Assembly: GCA_049650345.1 (NCBI GenBank)
Contig: JBARZY010000124.1
Coordinates: 1 to 64,000, forward strand
From: Glaciecola sp049650345
Lineage (GTDB): Bacteria; Pseudomonadota; Gammaproteobacteria; Enterobacterales; Alteromonadaceae
Reading direction: 5' to 3'
Length of the DNA stretch: 64,000 nucleotides
Part shown: positions 17,712 to 26,497 of the stretch, one piece after another
Position numbering within the stretch: position 1 is the stretch's first letter
Layout of the letters: each line of letters opens with the position of its first letter
Translations under genes and position numbers: made by a program
Notes under the pieces: generated by a model
What the model was told of the DNA's origin: nothing
Database searches by the model: none
What the model saw: only the letters and a program-made list of their open reading frames with translations

Positions 17712-19097
17712 ATGAAATACTTCCCCATATTTGTTGATGCCCAACATATTCATTGCCTTGTAGTAGGCGCGGGAGAAGTAGCCGCTAGAAAATGTGAGTT
17801 ATTACTGAAAACGCCAGCTAAAATTACCATTGTGGCGCCTTGGGTAAGTGATGCGGTAAGAAACTTAAGCAAGTCAGATAATATTACCCTGATTGAACGT
17901 GAGTTTATTGATAGCGATTTAGACGTCAAACAAATGGTGTTTGTTGCCACCGACAAAGAACAAGTTAACCAATACATTCATGATCTTGCACACGCCAAGC
18001 ACATATTAGTCAATGTGGTTGATAACACGCCGTTGTGTAAGTTTATTACGCCTTCTATTGTTGACCGTTCGCCCATTATCATTGCCATGTCGAGTGGCGG
18101 CGTAGCACCCGTTTTGCTTAGGTATATACGACAAAAACTCGAATCGGTGATCCCACATAACATCAAACGCTTAGGTGAGTTTTCAGAGAAATATCGCAAC
18201 AAGGTGAAGCATGCTTTGGGCAGTGTTACCGACCGCCGTTATTTTTGGGAAGACGTACTTGACGGCGACATTGGCGAAAATGTGTTACAAGGCAACAATA
18301 CCCTTGCCTCTGAGCAATTAGATGTGGCACTCAACAAATACGCCAGCGGCGATAAGCCAGCAGGCCAAGTATATTTAGTCGGCGCAGGGCCTGGCGATCC
18401 AGACTTACTTACCTTCAGAGCGTTACGCTTAATGCAAAAAGCCGATGTAGTGGTATACGACCGCTTAGTGTCACCCGAAATACTTGAACTGGTAAGACGC
18501 GATGCCGAAAAAATATACGTAGGCAAAGCAAAAAGTAACCACACCATGCCCCAAGAAGAAATTAACGATTTACTGGCATCACTCGCAAAAGAAGGAAATC
18601 GCGTTGTGCGCTTAAAAGGCGGTGACCCATTTATATTTGGTCGCGGTGGTGAAGAAATAGAAACCTTAATTGACCATGGTATTGATTTTCAAGTGGTGCC
18701 AGGTATAACCGCAGCCACTGGCGCATCAAGTTATGCAGGTATTCCTCTCACTCACAGAGACCATGCTCAATCGGTTACATTTAGTACCGGTCACCTAAAA
18801 GACAACAGCATTGACCTTGAATGGCCGAGTTTAGTTAAGCCAAATCATACATTGGTATTTTATATGGGACTTACAGGACTACCCATTATTACCCAAAAAT
18901 TGGTTGAACACGGCATGGACAAAAACACGCCTATCGCTTTAGTAGAGGGCGCTACAAGAGCAACTCAGAAGGTGGTTACAGGTACTTTAGAGAATATTGT
19001 TGCGCTAGAGGCCACCAAAACCTTAAAACCACCCACCTTGATCATTGTGGGCAGCGTAGTAAGCTTGCACAAACGACTGAATTGGTTTGCCGGCTAA
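17712..19097 (+). CDS. cysG: Multifunctional siroheme synthase CysG
   Basis: A 461-residue fusion enzyme. The N-terminal half (about 1-205) is precorrin-2 dehydrogenase/sirohydrochlorin ferrochelatase, with the NAD-binding motif VVGAGEVAARKCELLL and the DNTPLCKFITPSIVDRSP segment. The C-terminal half (about 215-461) is uroporphyrinogen III methyltransferase, with VYLVGAGPGDPDLLTFRA, VVRLKGGDPFIFGRGGEE and VVPGITAATGASSYAGIPLTH. The product, siroheme, is the cofactor of sulfite and nitrite reductases. Full length for CysG. No sulfite reductase genes are nearby. The ribosome binding site is AGAG seven bases before the ATG. Confidence 0.97.
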   Translation: MKYFPIFVDAQHIHCLVVGAGEVAARKCELLLKTPAKITIVAPWVSDAVRNLSKSDNITLIEREFIDSDLDVKQMVFVATDKEQVNQYIHDLAHAKHILVNVVDNTPLCKFITPSIVDRSPIIIAMSSGGVAPVLLRYIRQKLESVIPHNIKRLGEFSEKYRNKVKHALGSVTDRRYFWEDVLDGDIGENVLQGNNTLASEQLDVALNKYASGDKPAGQVYLVGAGPGDPDLLTFRALRLMQKADVVVYDRLVSPEILELVRRDAEKIYVGKAKSNHTMPQEEINDLLASLAKEGNRVVRLKGGDPFIFGRGGEEIETLIDHGIDFQVVPGITAATGASSYAGIPLTHRDHAQSVTFSTGHLKDNSIDLEWPSLVKPNHTLVFYMGLTGLPIITQKLVEHGMDKNTPIALVEGATRATQKVVTGTLENIVALEATKTLKPPTLIIVGSVVSLHKRLNWFAG

Positions 19098-19175
19098 CGC
19101 ATACAAATAGCCAACTAATATTCAGCTTTCGTCAGCAATGCACGATATAAACTTATTAGTATTAAGGTGAACAGT

Positions 19176-20144
19176 ATGCGATTAAATAACGCGATCAACA
19201 CCCGCTCAACAATATGTCTTGTAGTATTGGTTTGTCTAACTTACACAGGCTTAGTCAGTGCCAAGCAAACTCAATTTATGGTGAAAGGCAGTGGTAATCA
19301 AACTGTGTTTAGCTATGAATGGCAACAGCAAGACAAAAACTACCGTCTGAATTTTAGTATCCTTAGCACTGAGTTATATGCTATGCCAGGCTCACCAGCA
19401 GCTTACCGTTCTGCCCTATTACATGAGTATGTGTACAAACGCGTGATGCAAGCCGCTCAAAAAATTGACCCCACATTCGCGAATATCAACGTTAATAAAA
19501 AACATGACGGCTTGTCGTTTCAAGTGAAGAGTCGCAATCAAAACAGTGCTCAAGCTACTTTACGGGAGCTAGAACAGGCCCATGAACAAGCGCAGAATGA
19601 CTATTATAGCGAGCATTTATTTGTTACGTACAAAGAAAACAGCGGCCAACGCACCATTCGACATGACCATGCAAAATATACCGCTCTGAGTCATGGTGCG
19701 TTAGCACCGGTTGTTGATGCAATTAAAGCAATACAGCAAAACCCTAATAACCCACGAGAGTTTGTTAGCATTGCCCTAAGCTGGATACAAAATATTCCCT
19801 ACAACACTCTTGAAAATAGGTTGTCGTCAAACGGTGCAGGCTTTGCCTCTCCCCGCGATCTCATTATGCAAAACAAAGGGGACTGCGACAGTAAATCAAC
19901 CTTGTTAGCCGCTGTACTAAAAGCTTACAACCCAAACATTGATATACAAATGGTGTATTTACCTGAGCATGCTTTATTAGCAATAGGCATGCGAAAACTG
20001 CCTAAAGAAATGACCATCAGTCAAAAAGGCCTTAATTATGTGTTAGTTGAACCCACCGGGCCCGCACAATTTGCTATTGGCGAAGTAGCCGACTCAACAA
20101 AACTGGCCTTGCGTAATCGCCAGTTCGACATGGTACGTTTATAA
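19176..20144 (+). CDS. Exported transglutaminase-like protein
   Basis: About 322 residues with an N-terminal signal peptide ending near LVSAKQ. The C-terminal domain carries a transglutaminase/papain-fold triad: cysteine in NKGDCDSKSTLLAAVL, histidine in LPEHALLAIG, and an acid in YVLVEPTGP. These match the transglutaminase-like family often found beside membrane or periplasmic peptidases. The N-terminal half is family-specific and I cannot name it. The ATG at 19176 has the AAGGTGA site five bases upstream and is preferred over a GTG at 19167. It lies 86 bp upstream of the amidohydrolase gene on the same strand. Confidence 0.82.
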   Translation: MRLNNAINTRSTICLVVLVCLTYTGLVSAKQTQFMVKGSGNQTVFSYEWQQQDKNYRLNFSILSTELYAMPGSPAAYRSALLHEYVYKRVMQAAQKIDPTFANINVNKKHDGLSFQVKSRNQNSAQATLRELEQAHEQAQNDYYSEHLFVTYKENSGQRTIRHDHAKYTALSHGALAPVVDAIKAIQQNPNNPREFVSIALSWIQNIPYNTLENRLSSNGAGFASPRDLIMQNKGDCDSKSTLLAAVLKAYNPNIDIQMVYLPEHALLAIGMRKLPKEMTISQKGLNYVLVEPTGPAQFAIGEVADSTKLALRNRQFDMVRL

Positions 20145-20230
20145 AGTACGCGAAAATCTTGCCAAAGATTACCGTAGCATTTAAGGTTGTCGCTCTAATA
20201 CACAAAAAAACACAATAATAAGACCACAAT

Positions 20231-23200
20231 ATGACTATACGACAGAAACTATCCGCACTGGCACTCGCCTTTGCGGTAACCGCGCTGCCTGCCAACGTGA
20301 CCGCCCAAACCAACGACGAAACAGAAACCGACCCCTTAAAAGATTGGAATGTGCTAGCCCCGCCACTGGACTTAAAGACCGTTGATATTAGTACTACCGA
20401 AACCACTTGGTCGAGTTTAGATATATCGCCAAACGGCAAGCATATGGTGTTTGACATGCTAGGCGATATTTTTATAGTGGATGCTATGGGCGGGAAAGCC
20501 AAAGCACTTACGCAAGACTTTGCATGGAATATTCACCCCGCCATTAGCCCCGACGGCACCAAGGTAGCGTTTGTTTCAGATCGCGATGGTTTGTCGAACG
20601 TGTGGGTAATGGACATAGATGGCGATAACTTAAAACAAATTACAAAAGAGTCGAAGTATTTAATTCATGCGCCTAAGTGGAGCCCTGATTCGCAGTACCT
20701 TGTAGTAACTAAGGGTATTATGTCGGCCCGCTCTATTCCTGCCGGTGAAATTTGGTTATATCACCATACCGGTGGCAGCGGTGTTGCCATAAAAGAACGC
20801 GAAAACGGCAAAGTAGAACAACAAAATATTGCAGACCCTGCGTTTTCTCCCGACGGCCAATACATTTACTATACCCACGACGTTAGCCCCGGCTCACGCT
20901 TTGAATATAACCGCGACCCACTGAAAGCAATTTTTGCCATTACTCGTTACGACCGTAACACCGGCGAAGAGGAACGCTTTGTATCGGGTACAGGTGGTGC
21001 TGTTGTGCCTACGCCCTCGCCCGACGGTAAACACTTGGCCTTTATACGACGCGTAAAAAACAAAACGGTATTATTTAGTAAAGACTTAACCACCGGTCTA
21101 GAATCGCCTTTATTTTTTGATCTTGAACGTGACATGCAAGAAGGCTTTGGCACCGAAGGGTACTTTGCCTATTTTGACTGGACCCCCGACTCAACGCATA
21201 TTGTATTTTGGACAGGCGGAAAATTCCACCGCTTGAACGTTGCCGACAAAAGCTTAAAGACACTTAACGTACAAGTAGATACCACCTTAAGCTATGCTGA
21301 CGCCCTGCGATTTAAGGTAGATGTTGCCCCCAGCGAATTTGACGTGAAAGCGGTGCGCTGGGCACAAAAGTCACCTGACGGTAAGTCGGTGTTGTTTCAA
21401 GCACTGGGTAAACTATATGTACACAATATAAAGTCGGGCAAAGTGAAACGCCTAACCCGCCAAAATGATCATGACGAATACTACCCGCGTTATTCAAACG
21501 ACGGTAAAAAGATTGTATATACCACATGGAATGACGCAAACCTAGGCAGCATTAGAGTGGTTTCAGCCCGTGGTGGTAAAGGCAAAGTGGTAAGTACACA
21601 AGCTGGACACTATGTTGAACCCAGTTTTTCTACCAATAATAAGTTAATTGCGTATCGTAAGGTTACCGGTGGTTACCTGCTTAACCCTAAATACTCTAAC
21701 GAACCTGGCCTTTACGTACTGAACCTAAAAACTGAAAAAGCAACACGCGTTGCTAACCGTGGGTTTGAACCACACTTTGCAGGCGATAACAGCCGCGTAT
21801 ACTTTACTGAAAATGCCAGCGGGCCATTTCGCGAAACACGCTTTTCAAGCGTTGATTTGAACGGGCACGACAAAAAACAACATTTAAACGGCGGCGATAA
21901 TGTTAGTGAGTATAGGTTGTCACCCAACGGTAAGTGGGTCGCGTTTGTTCACCAATACAATACCTTTGTAGCACCGTTTGAAACCAACGGTAAAACCTTC
22001 AATATTGGCCCTAAAATTACTGCCCTACCCGTTAAGCAACTTTCGGCCAGAGCAGGTAACTATATTACGTGGCGCAACAACAATACTACGGTAGGTTGGT
22101 CACAAGCGGCCACGTATTACGAGCGCAGTTTAGATGAAGCATTTGACTTTGTTGGCAACACTACCGCTGATTTACCCGAGCCCGTTAATAGTGGCATTAA
22201 CGTAAGCTTTAGCCAAAAAACCGACCGCCCTAACGTAGTTACTGCCATAGTGGGTGGCAAAATTGTGACCATGCGCGATGCCAACAACCAACAAGAAGTG
22301 ATTGAAAACGGCGTGGTTATTATTGACGGCAACCGTATTACTGCGGTGGGCACCCAAGACAGCGTAACTATTCCTGAAGACGCCTTAACCATTGACGCCA
22401 CCGGCAAAACTATTATACCAGGCTTAATTGATGCGCATGCGCATGGCTCGCAGGGAACAAACCAAATTATCCCTGAACAAAACTGGGGGCAATATTCAAA
22501 CCTAGCCTTTGGTGTGACTACTATTCACGACCCTTCTAACGACACCAGCGAAATAATGGCAGCTGCTGAGCTGCAACGTGCAGGTATGCGAGTAGCACCG
22601 CGCACCTATTCTACCGGCACAATATTATATGGCGCCGAAGCATTGGGCTACAAAGCCATTATTAACGATTATGATGATGCGTATTTTCATGTGCAACGCC
22701 TGCAAGATAAAGGGGCTATTAGTGTGAAAAGTTACAACCAGCCTCGTCGCGACCAACGCCAACAAGTGTTAGTGGCGGCCAGTAAATTGGGCATGATGGT
22801 AGTGCCTGAAGGCGGCGGTAAATTACAGCAAAATATTAGTATGCTGGTTGATGGACACACCGGCCTTGAACACAGTTTGCCTATAGCCAAAGCATATAAC
22901 GACCTTACGCAACTATGGAAAGTGACCGAATTTGGCTATACACCTACCTTTGTAGTGGCCTATGGCGGCATGATGGGCGAAGAGTACTTTTATGATAAAA
23001 CCCAAGTGTGGAAAAATGAACGATTAATGCGCTACACGCCGTCGTTTTTAGTTGACCGCCGTGCCATTCGTCGCCCCACCGCGCCTGAAAATTACTACAA
23101 CCATGTAGAAGTGGCTAAATATGCCAAAACCCTACGTGATGAAGGCGTACGAGTAATGATTGGTGCACACGGACAACGTGAAGGCTTAGCCTCGCATTGG

Positions 23201-23566
23201 GAAATGTGGATAATGGCTCAGGGCGGCTTTACGCCATTTGAAGCCATACGCGGCGCAACCATAGATGGCGCCATACACCTTGGTATGGATGCCGATATTG
23301 GCAGCATTGAAGTGGGTAAACTGGCCGACATGGTTATTATTGATGGTGACGTACTTAGCGACATTCGTAAAAGTGAATTTGTGAGTCACACGGTAATTAA
23401 TGGACGTACGTTTGAAAGCGCCACCATGACCGAAGTGGGCGACTACAAGGGCGCTAAAAACGAACGCGCAACGTTTTTCTTTGAAAACGACAACGCCAGT
23501 TTTATGCCTGAACGCACCAAACAAATGATGGAAGAAAAAGCAGAGCGCTTCCACTGGGTGCACTAA
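20231..23566 (+). CDS. TolB-propeller/amidohydrolase fusion protein, exported
   Basis: A 1111-residue two-part protein. A signal peptide (about 1-25, ending NVTAQ) is followed by several TolB/PD40 propeller repeats carrying SPDGK/SPDG motifs (for example AISPDGTKVAFVSDRDG, AFSPDGQYIYYTHD), to about residue 620. The C-terminal part, from about 650, is an amidohydrolase: the metal site GLIDAHAHGS, GVTTIHDPSND, the conserved HTGLEHSLPIA, AHGQREGLASHWE, and the terminal KLADMVIIDGD block of imidazolonepropionase-like members. Such propeller plus amidohydrolase proteins are assumed to be periplasmic peptidases or cyclic-amide hydrolases. Its substrate is unknown. Confidence 0.9.
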   Translation: MTIRQKLSALALAFAVTALPANVTAQTNDETETDPLKDWNVLAPPLDLKTVDISTTETTWSSLDISPNGKHMVFDMLGDIFIVDAMGGKAKALTQDFAWNIHPAISPDGTKVAFVSDRDGLSNVWVMDIDGDNLKQITKESKYLIHAPKWSPDSQYLVVTKGIMSARSIPAGEIWLYHHTGGSGVAIKERENGKVEQQNIADPAFSPDGQYIYYTHDVSPGSRFEYNRDPLKAIFAITRYDRNTGEEERFVSGTGGAVVPTPSPDGKHLAFIRRVKNKTVLFSKDLTTGLESPLFFDLERDMQEGFGTEGYFAYFDWTPDSTHIVFWTGGKFHRLNVADKSLKTLNVQVDTTLSYADALRFKVDVAPSEFDVKAVRWAQKSPDGKSVLFQALGKLYVHNIKSGKVKRLTRQNDHDEYYPRYSNDGKKIVYTTWNDANLGSIRVVSARGGKGKVVSTQAGHYVEPSFSTNNKLIAYRKVTGGYLLNPKYSNEPGLYVLNLKTEKATRVANRGFEPHFAGDNSRVYFTENASGPFRETRFSSVDLNGHDKKQHLNGGDNVSEYRLSPNGKWVAFVHQYNTFVAPFETNGKTFNIGPKITALPVKQLSARAGNYITWRNNNTTVGWSQAATYYERSLDEAFDFVGNTTADLPEPVNSGINVSFSQKTDRPNVVTAIVGGKIVTMRDANNQQEVIENGVVIIDGNRITAVGTQDSVTIPEDALTIDATGKTIIPGLIDAHAHGSQGTNQIIPEQNWGQYSNLAFGVTTIHDPSNDTSEIMAAAELQRAGMRVAPRTYSTGTILYGAEALGYKAIINDYDDAYFHVQRLQDKGAISVKSYNQPRRDQRQQVLVAASKLGMMVVPEGGGKLQQNISMLVDGHTGLEHSLPIAKAYNDLTQLWKVTEFGYTPTFVVAYGGMMGEEYFYDKTQVWKNERLMRYTPSFLVDRRAIRRPTAPENYYNHVEVAKYAKTLRDEGVRVMIGAHGQREGLASHWEMWIMAQGGFTPFEAIRGATIDGAIHLGMDADIGSIEVGKLADMVIIDGDVLSDIRKSEFVSHTVINGRTFESATMTEVGDYKGAKNERATFFFENDNASFMPERTKQMMEEKAERFHWVH

Positions 23567-23590
23567 TACCCTAGCAAGTTGTTAACAAAC

Positions 23591-23619
23591 AAAACGCCTC
23601 TAAATGAGGCGTTTTTTTT
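23591..23619 (+). terminator. Intrinsic terminator after the amidohydrolase gene
   Basis: A strong GC-rich hairpin, AAAACGCCTC (23591-23600) with GAGGCGTTTT (23606-23615), has a 5-nt loop and an eight-base T run. It sits 25 bp after the stop codon and is a textbook factor-independent terminator. It also serves to separate this gene from the convergent membrane protein gene. Confidence 0.9.
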
Positions 23620-23682
23620 AATGAGCAATGGGGTTATGTATTAACCCTGATTAGCTTGTCGCTATGATACCCGCATAACAAG

Positions 23683-24951
23683 CTATTGCGATAACGAATA
23701 AAACGGGATGTTCCACACTCGGTCGGTTGAATAAATGGTTTTGCTAATCTCTATTTTATAGAGTCCATCTTGCAGCTGGTTATTTAATTTAACGTATACC
23801 AATATTCCATGTTGTTTCGTTTCGTGATGCAGCGTTTTCATCATACTGAATGTTGCAGGTTTGCCATCAATTTTTATCTGATGGTATTGGTTTAAGCACG
23901 CAATACTCGCCAAACCGCGCTCTTCTCGCGTCGCGCCGTCTGCGCTTTTAAACGCCTCACAGTGTTTCTTATATTGCTTACTCTCGCTTAAAAATACAGG
24001 CACAAATACTTCAATAAGCCCGTTTGATATTACGTTGTTATTAAGTTGCGGGGCAACCAAAAGTGTTTCACCTTCACTCTGGTTTTTATAGTAACGAGGC
24101 TCAGCTTTGGTTGGGTTGTAACTAAGTTCAGGAAAAATAAGATATGGAATATTGGTATGCAACATTCTAAATGTTGCCATGCCTAGCCCACAAACAAAAA
24201 ACAGCAACACAAGGCCCACTAAGGTTTTGTCATTTTTAAAATTAGAACTAAAGGTACTGCTAATTTGTAAAATAACTTTATAAAAAGGGCCAAACCCTAT
24301 CATAGCAGTAATTAATGAAATTTTATGATGAAAGGTATTTAAGGCTTCGTGGTTACGGTATGTTTTGAGGTTGCACAGTGCTAACGTAGTAAGCTGAATG
24401 GCGGTGGGTATAGCAAATATGAGTACCGGAATTAGCAACCAAACAACAGATACATGCTCTATTAAAGCATTTGCAATTAGAAGGTAGAGAGCACTTACAA
24501 TAAACATCCAGCCATACCCCAGTAAAAAACCAAAGGCAGCCGAAAAAATAACACTGCATAAGCGGTCGGCTTGTTCAATACTATGCTCAAGTTTAGGCAA
24601 GGTCTCTACTAGCTTTTTCATATACAGGGCGGTGTTGAGCGTATTGTCACTATGATAGTCGGCAAATACCGAGTTTAACCCTACAAGACCCACCCAATAG
24701 GCTCTTAGCATAAAATGAATGATAAACATTGACGACAAAATACTCAATGCCGCCAGTGCACTATATACAACGCCATATGCAACAAAATAAAAAGATTGAG
24801 GAAGCGTGTCGATAAAGACGTCGGTTACCCATTCAACAAATACAAACAACTGCAACGTACCATAAATACTAATAGCCGCAACCAGCAGCTCAGCTTCCCA
24901 GCTTTCATCTTTCAGTCTTTGTAACCAAGCTTTGGAGGTTTGCTCGCTCAT
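23683..24951 (-). CDS. Integral membrane protein of unknown function
   Basis: A 422-residue protein I do not recognise. The first half has four or more hydrophobic segments at about residues 22-45, 53-80, 133-160 and 170-195, plus another pair around 205-260. The last 150 residues are soluble, with several lysines and short strands, and no obvious motif. A cysteine pair occurs around 328-350 (HCEAF and IACLNQ). It is transcribed divergently from the HlyD/C39 exporter operon across a 298-bp gap. Immunity or a self-protection role for the exported peptide would be possible from this position, but nothing in the sequence shows it. Confidence 0.7.
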   Translation of the reverse strand: MSEQTSKAWLQRLKDESWEAELLVAAISIYGTLQLFVFVEWVTDVFIDTLPQSFYFVAYGVVYSALAALSILSSMFIIHFMLRAYWVGLVGLNSVFADYHSDNTLNTALYMKKLVETLPKLEHSIEQADRLCSVIFSAAFGFLLGYGWMFIVSALYLLIANALIEHVSVVWLLIPVLIFAIPTAIQLTTLALCNLKTYRNHEALNTFHHKISLITAMIGFGPFYKVILQISSTFSSNFKNDKTLVGLVLLFFVCGLGMATFRMLHTNIPYLIFPELSYNPTKAEPRYYKNQSEGETLLVAPQLNNNVISNGLIEVFVPVFLSESKQYKKHCEAFKSADGATREERGLASIACLNQYHQIKIDGKPATFSMMKTLHHETKQHGILVYVKLNNQLQDGLYKIEISKTIYSTDRVWNIPFYSLSQ

Positions 24952-25086
24952 GAGTAAAAGTTCCTTTTAATTTTGCGTATAGATTTATGCGGGTGTTGCA
25001 AAGCAAACCACATAAGTCTTTAACATCCGTTACGTGTAGTGTTGGACACTTATATAACATTGTGTGAATGGTTGCGAGATATTTAA

Positions 25087-25108
25087 ACATACATGCAGTT
25101 ATGTATGT
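25087..25108. promoter_or_regulatory. Perfect inverted repeat upstream of the exporter operon
   Basis: An 8-bp perfect inverted repeat, ACATACAT (25087-25094) and ATGTATGT (25101-25108), is separated by six bases. It lies about 140 bp upstream of the HlyD start, in the divergent intergenic region shared with the membrane protein gene. It could be a binding site for a dimeric regulator, possibly the small LuxR-type protein encoded at the end of the operon; that pairing is inference. Confidence 0.4.
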
Positions 25109-25249
25109 AAGGCTAGACCCAAGGCTAGGCGGAAATTGCGGTCAAGCATCGGTTTGAACTTGCTAGTAATGGTGGATGACCGAAAGCTAACAGTCAATAA
25201 TCATTGCTATTCCTAAACTGTTTGCATTAATTATGTGAAGGAGCACATA

Positions 25250-26497
25250 GTGACGCAAACACAACATTCTCAGTTATATAGACAACAAGCCATTGATGCG
25301 CAAAAAAGCAATGGCGGCTCGCCATTACTGAAACCAACACTTTCACATGTAATGGCCAGTGCTATATTGATATCACTGGCTTGTGCCAGCGCATTATTTA
25401 TTTCCACACAACCCTTTACCCAAACCGTAGTTGTGCGCGGTTGGTTGCAGGCGGGTAACCAAGAGCTAAGCGTTACCGCTAACGATACCAGTGCTGTAAT
25501 AGAGCGCGTATGGGTAGCAAATGGTCAAGCGGTAACAAAAGGAGACCCATTACTTAAACTAAAGCGTAACAACCACATTTTATTAGGCGAAAGGGGGATA
25601 CAAGAACTCAGTGAGTTCAATCACATAGAGTATAAAAACAAGCATCGCCAATATGCAGTGTCGCAACAACACACGCAAACATTAATGGAGCATACAAAAG
25701 CGCAAATCAACGCTAAACAACAACAAACACACTTAGTTGAACAGCAGCTAATAACCCATAAACAGCAACTTGCATTGTATCAGCAGCATTGGCAAGAAGC
25801 TAAGCTTCTAGCCACGCAACAAGCCATGCCTCTCGTAGAACTGGAACAAAGGCAACTAAACTATTTGGCGCAACAACAGCAATATAGCCAATTGCAGCGG
25901 GAGCAGTGGCAGCTAAACGCTGAGCAAATTAGATTACAGAAGGTCTTAGCCGAACACCAACACGTATTTGGCGAAGTTAATACCCGTAAAAAGAAGCTTG
26001 ATATAGAGTATCAAAAACAACAATTGAGTTTTAACCAAGGCCTGTATTACACGGTATATGCTGATCAAAGCGGTGTTGTTGAAAATCTTGATGCGAATTT
26101 AGGCGACAGTGTGGCCTTTGGGCATGTATTAATGCACATAGTACCGCGGCAACCATACTTTATAGCAAAACTTGCTATTCCTGCTTCACACTCGGGTTTT
26201 GTGAAGGTGGGCCAAGATGTACAAGTTCAACTGGCAGGGTTTTCGTATCAAAAATACGGTTTTATTGAGGGGCAAATTCGCCATATTGCTAAGCAAGTAA
26301 GCATACCTAAAAACATGTCTTCTTCTGCTGTATATGTGGCAGAAGTGACCCTTTCTCAACAACACATAGAGGCCAAACAAAGCCAGCAAACTTTCTCATC
26401 TGGCATGCACATAATAGCCAATATCGAACAAGAGCAGCGCACTGTTTTGGAATGGTTACTAGAACCAGTCTTTGAATTAAAGAGGCAAGCGATATGA
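25250..26497 (+). CDS. HlyD-family periplasmic adaptor of a type I/peptide exporter
   Basis: About 415 residues. One N-terminal transmembrane helix (about 30-52, MASAILISLACASALFI) anchors it in the inner membrane. Next come a lipoyl-like strand region (VVVRGWLQAGNQELSVTAND), a long glutamine-rich alpha-helical hairpin (about 105-250, many Q/H/L residues) and a second beta-barrel region (YADQSGVVENLDANLGDSV). This is the membrane-fusion protein layout. The GTG at 25250 with AAGGAG six bases upstream is the best start; the reading from 25235 would place this site inside the gene. It overlaps the C39 ABC transporter by 4 bp (ATGA), so the two are translationally coupled and form one export machine. 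Confidence 0.93.
   Translation: MTQTQHSQLYRQQAIDAQKSNGGSPLLKPTLSHVMASAILISLACASALFISTQPFTQTVVVRGWLQAGNQELSVTANDTSAVIERVWVANGQAVTKGDPLLKLKRNNHILLGERGIQELSEFNHIEYKNKHRQYAVSQQHTQTLMEHTKAQINAKQQQTHLVEQQLITHKQQLALYQQHWQEAKLLATQQAMPLVELEQRQLNYLAQQQQYSQLQREQWQLNAEQIRLQKVLAEHQHVFGEVNTRKKKLDIEYQKQQLSFNQGLYYTVYADQSGVVENLDANLGDSVAFGHVLMHIVPRQPYFIAKLAIPASHSGFVKVGQDVQVQLAGFSYQKYGFIEGQIRHIAKQVSIPKNMSSSAVYVAEVTLSQQHIEAKQSQQTFSSGMHIIANIEQEQRTVLEWLLEPVFELKRQAI

Noticed and set aside
25000..25249. A second GG-leader peptide next to the exporter genes
   Set aside because: All short frames in the 298-bp gap lack the leader consensus and a ribosome binding site.
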